Origin: Bacillota bacterium
Lineage (GTDB): Bacteria; Bacillota; Clostridia; Acetivibrionales; DSM-2933
Length of the DNA: 64,000 nucleotides
Direction of reading: 5' to 3'
Assembly: GCA_023430975.1 (NCBI GenBank)
Contig: JAEYYB010000124.1
Coordinates: 39,448 to 103,447, forward strand
Numbering within the stretch: position 1 is the stretch's first letter; each line of letters starts with the position of its first letter. This document shows positions 57,782 through 64,000 of this stretch, piece by piece. A program made the position numbers and the translations under genes. The notes under the pieces are model-generated. The model saw only the letters and a list, made by a program, of their open reading frames with translations. It was not told where the DNA came from and ran no database searches.

Positions 57782-58312
57782 TTATTGACCTACACCAAAC
57801 TCTTCAATACTAGTTTTGTACTTTTTACCTGGATTCTTCAGGACGCCGCCTTTATCAAGGTAAGCACCTGGTGTATATGTCTTCTTTTCCCTGATTACTC
57901 TGCCCTTTTCATCAACCTTGTACTTAACTTTGCCATTTACTTTCTTAATTACCATAACTGGCTGGCCCTTTTTGTCAACTACAGGTTTTCCTTCTTTATC
58001 AACCTTCTGTATCTTCTCAGGAACCCTTACAAACTTTTCCTTTGGTCCTGCAGGCTCTACATCAATTTTGACTATAGCCTTTTTCCAATCTGGTCTTGGG
58101 CCCTGATGCACACCCATTCTCTTAACTTTTCCTTCATAACTTGCTGTATTAACCTTGAGAACCTTAACCTGGAACAACTTTTCTACTGCGTATTTAACTT
58201 CAGTCTTTGTTGCATCCGGAGCTACTATAAAGGTGTACTTTCCTTCACTCAATCCATCATTGGATTTCTCTGTGATATATGGTCTTAAAATAATATCCTC
58301 AGCACTTCTCAT
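57782..58312 (-). CDS. rplW: 50S ribosomal protein L23 with long C-terminal extension
   Basis: 176 residues against ~96 for the core. Residues 1-95 are normal L23 (EDIILRPYITEKSNDGLSEG...PDWKKAIVKID). From ~96 an 80-residue Lys/Val-rich tail follows, with repeated KV(D)KEGKPVVDKKGQPV-like units, ending KKYKTSIEEFGVGQ. L23 forms the docking site for SRP and trigger factor at the tunnel exit, so the tail could affect those contacts (inference). Confidence 0.94.
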   Translation of the reverse strand: MRSAEDIILRPYITEKSNDGLSEGKYTFIVAPDATKTEVKYAVEKLFQVKVLKVNTASYEGKVKRMGVHQGPRPDWKKAIVKIDVEPAGPKEKFVRVPEKIQKVDKEGKPVVDKKGQPVMVIKKVNGKVKYKVDEKGRVIREKKTYTPGAYLDKGGVLKNPGKKYKTSIEEFGVGQ

Positions 58313-58935
58313 TATGCGTACACCTCCTCTACTTTAGCTACTGCTTCCTTAGTAATTATGCACTTTTCATACTTTAAGAGATCAAATACATTAATTGTAT
58401 TTACATATGCTGTTTTAACGCCTGGAATGTTTCTAGCAGCTCTTGCTACTAAATCACTGTCATCTGATAAAACTATAAGTGCACTTTTGTCAATCTTGAG
58501 ACTATCTAAAATCGAAGCCATTTTCTTTGTTTTACCATCTTCTACAGCAAGATTATCAAGTACTAATATATCATTATCAACTACCTTTGAAGATAATGCT
58601 GACTTTAACGCGAGTCTCTTAACCTTCTTAGGTATTGTGTAACTATAGCTTCTAGGTTTTGGTCCAAGAACGATACCGCCCTTTATCCACTGAGCTGAAC
58701 GGATACTTCCCTGTCTTGCTCTACCAGTTCCTTTTTGTCTCCATGGCTTCTTACCACCGCCACGAACTTCACTCTTTGTCTTTGTAGATTGAGTCCCTTG
58801 TCTCCTGTTAGCTAATTGGTTCAATACCGCAATATGCATAACCTGAACGTTTGGGTCAATTCCGAATACAGAATCCTGTAATTCTATATTTCCTACAACT
58901 TCACCACTCATATTATATAAATCAACCTTAGGCAT
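58312..58935 (-). CDS. rplD: 50S ribosomal protein L4
   Basis: 207 residues from the ATG at 58935 (MPKVDLYNMSGEVVGNIELQ), with GGGAGGAAA upstream; the frame is open to 58968 but overlaps rplC. GGGKKPWRQKGTGRARQGSI is the tunnel loop. L4 often autoregulates the S10 operon. Confidence 0.97.
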   Translation of the reverse strand: MPKVDLYNMSGEVVGNIELQDSVFGIDPNVQVMHIAVLNQLANRRQGTQSTKTKSEVRGGGKKPWRQKGTGRARQGSIRSAQWIKGGIVLGPKPRSYSYTIPKKVKRLALKSALSSKVVDNDILVLDNLAVEDGKTKKMASILDSLKIDKSALIVLSDDSDLVARAARNIPGVKTAYVNTINVFDLLKYEKCIITKEAVAKVEEVYA

Positions 58936-58964
58936 TTCATTTCCTCCCTTCCTAGTTCGTTTTA

Positions 58965-59597
58965 TCAAGCTTTAACAGTTTCCTTAATGTAGAGCAATCC
59001 GCCTTTTGGTCCTGGAACAGCTCCCTTAACAAGAAGGAGATTCTTTTCACCATCTACTCTTACAACATCAAGGTTCTGAACAGTAACCTTATCCACACCC
59101 ATATGACCTGGCAACTTTTTACCTTTGAAAACACGTGCCGGGTTGGTGTTGGCACTCATGGAACCAACTCTTCTGTGATACATGGAACCGTGGGTTTCTT
59201 TACCACCCTTTTGTCCGTATCTTTTAATTGTTCCCTGGAAACCTTTACCCTTTGATATACCGGATATATCAACACGAACTCCATTTTCGAACATATCGCT
59301 TACTTTTATTTCCTGACCGATTTCGTAGGTCTGCATATCAGGTACTTTTATTTCCCTAAGATATTTTTTAGTTGCTACCTTTACTTTACCGAACTGTCCT
59401 TTATCAGGTTTGTTCAGTCTCTTTTCGCTGGCATCAACGAATCCTATTTTCAAGGCATCATATCCATCATTATCTACTGTCTTCTTCTGAACAACAGCAC
59501 ATGGTCCAGCTTGGATAACTGTTACCGGAATAAGCAAACCATCTTCATTAAAGATTTGTGTCATTCCTAATTTAATTCCTAGAATTGCTTTTTTCAT
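58965..59597 (-). CDS. rplC: 50S ribosomal protein L3
   Basis: 210 residues: AILGIKLGMTQIFNEDGLLI and GKGFQGTIKRYGQKGGKETH. Confidence 0.98.
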   Translation of the reverse strand: MKKAILGIKLGMTQIFNEDGLLIPVTVIQAGPCAVVQKKTVDNDGYDALKIGFVDASEKRLNKPDKGQFGKVKVATKKYLREIKVPDMQTYEIGQEIKVSDMFENGVRVDISGISKGKGFQGTIKRYGQKGGKETHGSMYHRRVGSMSANTNPARVFKGKKLPGHMGVDKVTVQNLDVVRVDGEKNLLLVKGAVPGPKGGLLYIKETVKA

Positions 59598-59669
59598 TTT
59601 CTTCCCTCCTGTGGTTATTGGTTCATACTTAACCAGTACGAACTTGACCTTATTGACTAGAAGCCGTTA

Positions 59670-59981
59670 TTACAGCTTTATTTCTATATCAACTCCTGCC
59701 GGTAAATCCAATCTCATAAGTGCATCTACTGTTTTTGGAGTTGGCAGTAATATGTCAATCAATCTTTTATGAGTTCTCATTTCGAACTGCTCACGGGAAT
59801 CCTTATACTTATGAGGCGCCCTCAATATAGTGATTATTTCTTTTTCTGTCGGTAGTGGCACCGGTCCAGATACTTTCGCACCAGTTCTTTTAGCAGTATC
59901 AACTATTTTTTCGGCTGATTGATCAAGAACCTGATAGTCGAACGCTTTTAGACGAATTCTTATTTTTTGCTTGTTTGCCAT
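59670..59981 (-). CDS. rpsJ: 30S ribosomal protein S10
   Basis: 103 residues: QKIRIRLKAFDYQVLDQSAE and GPVPLPTEKEIITILRAPHK. First gene of the S10 operon, AAAGGAGGC ribosome site; also a transcription antitermination factor (NusE). Confidence 0.98.
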   Translation of the reverse strand: MANKQKIRIRLKAFDYQVLDQSAEKIVDTAKRTGAKVSGPVPLPTEKEIITILRAPHKYKDSREQFEMRTHKRLIDILLPTPKTVDALMRLDLPAGVDIEIKL

Positions 59982-60070
59982 TACAAAAGCCTCCTTTTAA
60001 TTACTCAATTTGTTACTTACAACAAGCATTAATCTGTACACTATGCCGGGTGTTTCATACCTTAACATAT

Positions 60071-60114
60071 AAAAACCCAGAAATTATAAGGCCTAAAAGG
60101 CAATATAACCTGGG
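60071..60114 (-). terminator. Intrinsic terminator inside the S10 operon leader
   Basis: Minus strand: CCCAG...CTGGG closing a stem with TTATA/TATAA and GCC/GGC pairs, followed by TTTTTATAT. It lies downstream of the promoter at 60269 and before rpsJ, so it must be read through or regulated. Confidence 0.75.
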
Positions 60115-60262
60115 CTGTACTCCAATACACAAACACAAAACTGCTATTTGCAAAATGTACAGTGACTTGTCGCCCGGTTTCATGAATCGGACATTCTCTG
60201 CTGAAGTTACCTGCTTCATCTGAGCAGCAATCTCCAGTTTCATCGTATGTCATGTCACAACG
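60115..60262 (-). ncRNA. S10 operon leader RNA (candidate attenuator)
   Basis: About 150 nt between the promoter and the leader terminator. Possible hairpins include TGAAG-CAGGTAA-CTTCA and a CCGGGCGAC region. No credible ORF with ribosome site is seen. Expected to sense an r-protein (classically L4) or another signal. Confidence 0.5.
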
Positions 60263-60268
60263 TTTAAT

Positions 60269-60297
60269 ATTTTACTATAATATTTGCAAATATGCAA
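60269..60297 (-). promoter_or_regulatory. S10 operon promoter TTGCAT-17-TAAAAT
   Basis: Minus-strand TTGCAT at 60292-60297 and TAAAAT at 60269-60274. Start near 60262, ~280 nt before rpsJ. Confidence 0.65.
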
Positions 60298-60370
60298 GGT
60301 TTTTTTATAATTTTTTATTTAATTTTTAATTTGATTTTTATTTTAATTTTAAGTGACTAATCTTAACTAA

Positions 60371-60512
60371 ATTAAAAGTGATAAATCTATTACATTTGTC
60401 TTAAGCAAATCTATTAAAATCAGTTAATCTTGCTATTTGTCTATCACAAAATAATGTTAAACCGTTCGTTATTTTGCTCTGACAAATGTAAGATTATTAA
60501 CACTTTTAATAT
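60371..60512. repeat. MITE-like element, copy E (compound)
   Basis: Ends ATTAAAAGTG...CACTTTTAATATA with an extra internal left end, as if one copy landed in another. Core CACAAAATAATG / CGTTATTTTGC. Confidence 0.65.
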
Positions 60513-60553
60513 AAAAACTCTTTATCTGGCTACATTGAAGTATGCAGTTTTCA

Positions 60554-62479
60554 CTATCTGCAACTATACAGATTCTTATTCTTTCTGTCATTCTTTTTCT
60601 GGTACATAAGCCTATCACTGATTTCGATGTAATCTTTTACCTGTTTTCCCGCTTCCGGCTGCAGGATCTGATATCCATAACTTGCAGTAATACAGAATTC
60701 CAGTAAATTATCCCTGCGCAAAAGATCCAATATGATTGTAAACCGTTTTATAAAGTCGTCAAATATCTCCTGCGAATAATCATTAGCAATAATATAAAAC
60801 TCATCACCACCAACTCTGGCAACAAGTTCGTTTTGACGAAAAGCCTTCTTCAGTGCGTTGGATAGAAGTACGATCGCCTGATCTCCAACTGAATGCCCAT
60901 AATTATCATTTATATATTTAAGACCATCCATATCCATAACCATAAAAAGCATTTCTTTCTGATTTTGAACAGCGTTCTGATAGATGTCCTCTGAAAGAAG
61001 CTCATATCCTCTCCTGTTGTAGGCACCGGTCAATTGGTCTCTGATATTTAGCTCCTCCAGATTGGATATTAGTGAATTGATCTTATTCTTGTTTAACATA
61101 GCCTCCATCGCTGTTGCCAAATTTACTGCAAACAATGCAGCAAAACTGGTAGAAGTGGCATGATTTTTGTACGAGATTGTCAAATACCCAAACAGATGCT
61201 TCTCAAAATGTATATCAATAAATTGACATATTATCGGCTCATCCTTGAAGCTACTTATATCAAGTATATCTTTTGCTGGAATGCAAAAGTCCTCCTTATA
61301 TATAGGTTCTTTTGGATTGGTACGGTCTACGGAAGCCGCCACATAAATTGTATCTGTAACCATCTCGATTGGTTCCTCATATGACCTTACACCTTTATCA
61401 TTCTGATACAGACAAAGACTTACCCTATGGGAATCCTTGAAATCATGGACAAAACCGTAAAATATCTTTCGAATATCCATAATTGTGTCTGCCTTCATGT
61501 GCTCCAAAATGATAACAAACATATCTACAAATGTAGTATCCATTAGATAATTGTATTCCTGTAACAAGGTACTGCGTCTTTTTAATACTTCATGCAAATC
61601 TCCAGGCCCACACCCGCAGGAGTTGTTACAATACAAAGCAGGTTCAACTTTAATTATTCCTTCCTTAGAACAACCGTTCAACGCATCATCAATTATGTGT
61701 ACAGATTGAACTGCGATGTCTACTATTGGAAATCCTACTGTTGTTATGGAAGGGATATGAACAGACGCCTTCCAAATATTATCAAACCCGGAGATTGCAA
61801 TATCCTCCGGAATATTAATTCCTTTTTTCATAAATGCATCACAAAGGCCCATAGCCATATAATCATTGGCACAGACTATGGCCTGGGGCAGTTCCTCCTC
61901 TAGTGCCAAAAAGTAATCTGCCGCCTCAACGCAATAAGTGGTCCAAAAATCACCTTCGAAAACATATTTGTCATCATATGGCAGGTGATATTCTTCCATA
62001 AACTTTTTGTAGCTTGCAAGCCGGGTAATAGCATCAGTATGACTCATTGGTCCAGACATATAGTAAATCCTGGTAAATCCATGATTCAAGACTAAATGTT
62101 TCATGACCATTTCAATTCCCTTTCCATGATCAAGCTCGAGCTGATACCCTCCTTCTTTTTTGGCTTCCTTATGTACTACGGGACAACTTGTCCTATTCTC
62201 AATTCGGCTGTATATTTTGTCAAGAAAACTGGGAATTACAAAAATATCATCCAGCAAAATAATACCATCCAATTTTTCAAACGGTATTGTTTCTAAAAGT
62301 CCTATCTCCCCTTCTCCATAAGCCTCAGACAAAGATATTTTACCAACAAAATTAAACACCGCCACATTGTAACCCAGCTTTTCAGCTTCCCTTGAAACAG
62401 ATGGAATAAACAAACTTGGGTATTCATTATGAAAACCACTTACAAATAACCCTATGGTTTTCCTTCCGTTTTGAAACAA
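60554..62479 (-). CDS. LacI/PBP1-type sensor fused to GGDEF diguanylate cyclase
   Basis: 641 residues. N-terminal ~1-290 is a periplasmic-binding-protein-like type 1 domain as in LacI regulators (TIGLFVSGFHNEYPSLFIPS, GFTRIYYMSGP, AIVCANDYMAMGLCDAF, DIAISGFDN) but without helix-turn-helix and without signal peptide. A GAF-like middle (~310-470) and coiled coil follow, then the GGDEF domain (~475-635) with DQLTGAYNRRGYELL, MDMDGLKYIND and RVGGDEFYII, so it should make c-di-GMP in response to a cytoplasmic ligand, probably a sugar. The start is likely the TTG at 62479 with AGGGAGG seven bases before; an ATG at 62497 overlaps that ribosome site. Monocistronic. Confidence 0.88.
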   Translation of the reverse strand: MFQNGRKTIGLFVSGFHNEYPSLFIPSVSREAEKLGYNVAVFNFVGKISLSEAYGEGEIGLLETIPFEKLDGIILLDDIFVIPSFLDKIYSRIENRTSCPVVHKEAKKEGGYQLELDHGKGIEMVMKHLVLNHGFTRIYYMSGPMSHTDAITRLASYKKFMEEYHLPYDDKYVFEGDFWTTYCVEAADYFLALEEELPQAIVCANDYMAMGLCDAFMKKGINIPEDIAISGFDNIWKASVHIPSITTVGFPIVDIAVQSVHIIDDALNGCSKEGIIKVEPALYCNNSCGCGPGDLHEVLKRRSTLLQEYNYLMDTTFVDMFVIILEHMKADTIMDIRKIFYGFVHDFKDSHRVSLCLYQNDKGVRSYEEPIEMVTDTIYVAASVDRTNPKEPIYKEDFCIPAKDILDISSFKDEPIICQFIDIHFEKHLFGYLTISYKNHATSTSFAALFAVNLATAMEAMLNKNKINSLISNLEELNIRDQLTGAYNRRGYELLSEDIYQNAVQNQKEMLFMVMDMDGLKYINDNYGHSVGDQAIVLLSNALKKAFRQNELVARVGGDEFYIIANDYSQEIFDDFIKRFTIILDLLRRDNLLEFCITASYGYQILQPEAGKQVKDYIEISDRLMYQKKNDRKNKNLYSCR

Positions 62480-62871
62480 TGTGCCACCTCCCTTCATGCA
62501 AAAGGTATTTCCATTGAAACAAGTGCAAATACCAGCTTCAACGAAATCTATCTAAATATAATTCTACATTTCATCATGCTAAGACTCACATAGTTGAAGT
62601 TCTTTGTATTTTTTTGTGCATAATTAATTCAAATCCAGAAATAACAAATAATGTTGAAAAATAAATTCATACTATATATTCGATATTTTTTGAAATAATC
62701 CTTCTATTAAGGTGTGTGACTAATTCATTGCAATTTACTAACCATGCAAAAAGTACTGAAAAACTTATAATGCTCTTTACTACCTTTTACAATCCTATCC
62801 CAAGCTTGTATATATTACTATGCTCCCAAAGTTTACTTTTATAAATAGTGAGACGAATTTTTGATATCATG

Positions 62872-62995
62872 CTATATTAAAAGTGTTAATAATATTACAT
62901 TTGGCGGAAAATAGGTGGCGTAACGGAGTAAATAACGAACGGTTCAACGGGATTTGTGGCGGACAAATGTAATAGATTATTCACTTTTAATATAG
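62872..62995. repeat. MITE-like element, copy F (opposite orientation)
   Basis: Perfect 14-bp terminal inverted repeats CTATATTAAAAGTG/CACTTTTAATATAG, inner TTACATTTG/CAAATGTAA arms and core CGAACGGTTCAACGGGATTT. It lies directly upstream of a start-less coding remnant. Confidence 0.75.
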
Positions 62996-63015
62996 TATAA
63001 AATTAGACTCATTAA

Positions 63016-63414
63016 AACGGTTGCATTGAAGAACATTTTTCTAGTTGCAGACTATTCACTTTTGACGATGATTTTTACGGGGATTTTATTGATCAGGCCT
63101 TCCTTTCAGCAAGAGTCCAAAAAGAAATTTATCTCAATTCAAACGTAGATACGTTCGAGGTGGTTGCTGCAAGCAGTTTTGGCAATACAGGAATTTCTGA
63201 AGTTATATCAAGAGACGGTAAGTACATTCTAAAAAAGGTTCCGTATTTAAAAAATGAAAAGACTTCCCTACTTGTTGTTAAGCTTATATCTCCCGTTAAG
63301 CAAGGTAGACTGAATGTATATCTTTTGGAGGACTCAAATCCTACATTTATTGAATCTGATCTTATTGATGAGGATAATAAGGTTTGTTTTGAAGTAAGCT
63401 CTGATCAACAATAG
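63016..63414 (+). pseudogene. 5'-truncated coding remnant (~132 codons)
   Basis: The plus-strand frame is open from 63016 to the stop at 63412-63414 but has no ATG and no ribosome site; the first GTG is at 63160, itself poorly placed. The protein-like text (FDDDFYGDFIDQAFLSARVQ...EVVAASSFGNTGISEV...LNVYLLEDSNP) is well formed and acidic. It begins ~20 bp after a MITE copy, suggesting loss of the 5' part. A short real gene from the GTG is the alternative. Family not recognised. Confidence 0.45.
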
Positions 63415-63427
63415 AGAATCGTATACG

Positions 63428-63462
63428 CAAACAGAGCCTCATACTATTCGCATAAGGCTCTG
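63428..63462 (-). terminator. rRNA operon terminator after 5S
   Basis: CAGAGCCT/AGGCTCTG stem with GTTTG tail on the minus strand, 8 bp after the 5S 3' end. Confidence 0.65.
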
Positions 63463-63469
63463 ATATAAA

Positions 63470-63585
63470 TCTGGCGACTACCTATTTTACCAAGACGCAA
63501 CCGTCTAAGTATCGTCGGCACTAAGAAGCTTAACTGCCGTGTTCGGGATGGGAACGGGTGTGACCTTCTCGTAATCATCACCAGA
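63470..63585 (-). rRNA. rrf: 5S ribosomal RNA
   Basis: 116 nt on the minus strand: TCTGGTGATGATTACGAGAA start, conserved CACACCCGTTCCCATCCCGA and CACGGCAGTTAAGC, and the 3' end pairing with the 5' end (TCTGG/CCAGA). It is the last gene of an rRNA operon whose 23S should lie beyond the right edge. Confidence 0.95.
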
Positions 63586-63639
63586 AAATTTAATTGACTA
63601 GGCTTTTGCCTCATCAACTTTTGACTATTTAATTATTAA

Positions 63640-63930
63640 GGGTGATTTCTCTGAAATCCCTTATCCTTAACTTCCGTTAATCCCGCTTACGTGTTGACTT
63701 AGTTTCATCAACACCCGCTCGAATCAGAAGTAATATCTAAATGATTTCTGAAATCCCTTATCCTAACTTTCGCTAATCTCGCTTATGTGTTGACTTAACT
63801 CGTCAACACTCGCTCGAAGCGAAAGTAACGTCCAAGCGATTTCTTGAATCTTTATCCTAACTTCCGCTAACTCGCTTCCGTGTTGGCTAAATCGCCAACA
63901 CCCGCTCGAACCGGAAGTAACAGCTAAAGA
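63640..63930. repeat. Three tandem ~95-bp hairpin repeats upstream of the 5S gene (family HR)
   Basis: Units begin AACTTCCG (63669), AACTTTCGC (63765) and AACTTCCGC (63859), each preceded by a variant of GAAATCCCTTATCC. Each has the inner hairpin GTGTTGAC/GTCAACAC (GTGTTGGC/GCCAACAC in the third) and outer arms CTTTCGC/GCGAAAG or CTTCCG/CGGAAG. The remainder to 64000 shows no gene; it is probably the 23S-5S spacer. Confidence 0.8.
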
Positions 63931-64000
63931 TTTTGTACCCTCAAAACTATATAATGAAGTAATATTGACAAGAATTTGATGATTTAACTATGATAAAGAC

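Noticed and set aside
60055..60253. Two ~60-codon minus-strand ORFs in the S10 leader
   Set aside because: No ribosome sites, no family resemblance, and they overlap the leader hairpins.
63640..63930. Possible CRISPR array
   Set aside because: The units are ~95-bp tandem copies that are similar throughout, with no unique spacers, and no cas genes are present.

Overview
The window is low-GC Firmicutes DNA, most likely from a cellulosome-forming member of the Oscillospirales such as the Acetivibrio/Pseudobacteroides/Ruminiclostridium group. Three genes carry dockerins, two of them fused to the X-module typical of that group. A giant secreted protein ends in a CBM3-like module. Other clues are a class II (B12) ribonucleotide reductase, zinc-ribbon forms of several ribosomal proteins and a Gram-positive S10-spc-alpha ribosomal gene order. 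Most genes lie on the minus strand. Species assignment is inference.

Region 1 (1-20.1 kb) is a surface/secretome block. It holds a partial NhaD/ArsB-type permease behind a promoter-leader-terminator arrangement, a 3339-residue secreted protein translationally coupled to an upstream 576-residue secreted protein, and a dockerin protein whose C-terminal half looks like a divergent serpin. Diverging from these are a NarL-type response regulator and two overlapping 7TM sensor kinases, the second of which has Tyr in place of the phospho-accepting His. The two secreted-protein promoters share a tandem 11-12 bp motif with 21 bp spacing at the same distance from their -10 boxes. A candidate structured RNA with a strong terminator follows the kinase genes.

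Region 2 (20.1-35.4 kb) holds a three-gene operon (R2K-like ATP-grasp, ADP-ribosylglycohydrolase, unknown protein) next to an independent 47-codon gene, then nrdJ, a GH5 mannanase-like dockerin enzyme and a CotH-kinase/LTD/X-dockerin protein. After these come an ABC exporter with an ArsR-like regulator and a lipoprotein nitroreductase flanked by 50-bp direct repeats. The intergenic space before the CotH gene is packed with copies of a roughly 100-bp inverted-repeat (MITE-like) element.

Region 3 (35.4-60.3 kb) is the ribosomal supercluster, read on the minus strand: rpsJ-rplC-rplD-rplW-rplB-rpsS-rplV-rpsC-rplP-rpmC-rpsQ-rplN-rplX-rplE-rpsZ-rpsH-rplF-rplR-rpsE-rpmD-rplO-secY-adk-map-KOW-infA-rpmJ-rpsM-rpsK-rpsD-rpoA-rplQ, then ecfA1-ecfA2-ecfT, a ROK glucokinase, truA, speA, rplM and rpsI. 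The glucokinase and speA are unusual guests in this order. The rpsJ leader contains a promoter followed by an intrinsic terminator, suggesting attenuation.

Region 4 (60.5-64 kb) holds a cytoplasmic LacI/PBP1-type sensor fused to a GGDEF diguanylate cyclase, a MITE copy beside a start-less gene remnant, and a minus-strand 5S rRNA. The spacer upstream of the 5S gene, probably the 23S-5S spacer, contains three tandem ~95-bp hairpin repeats.
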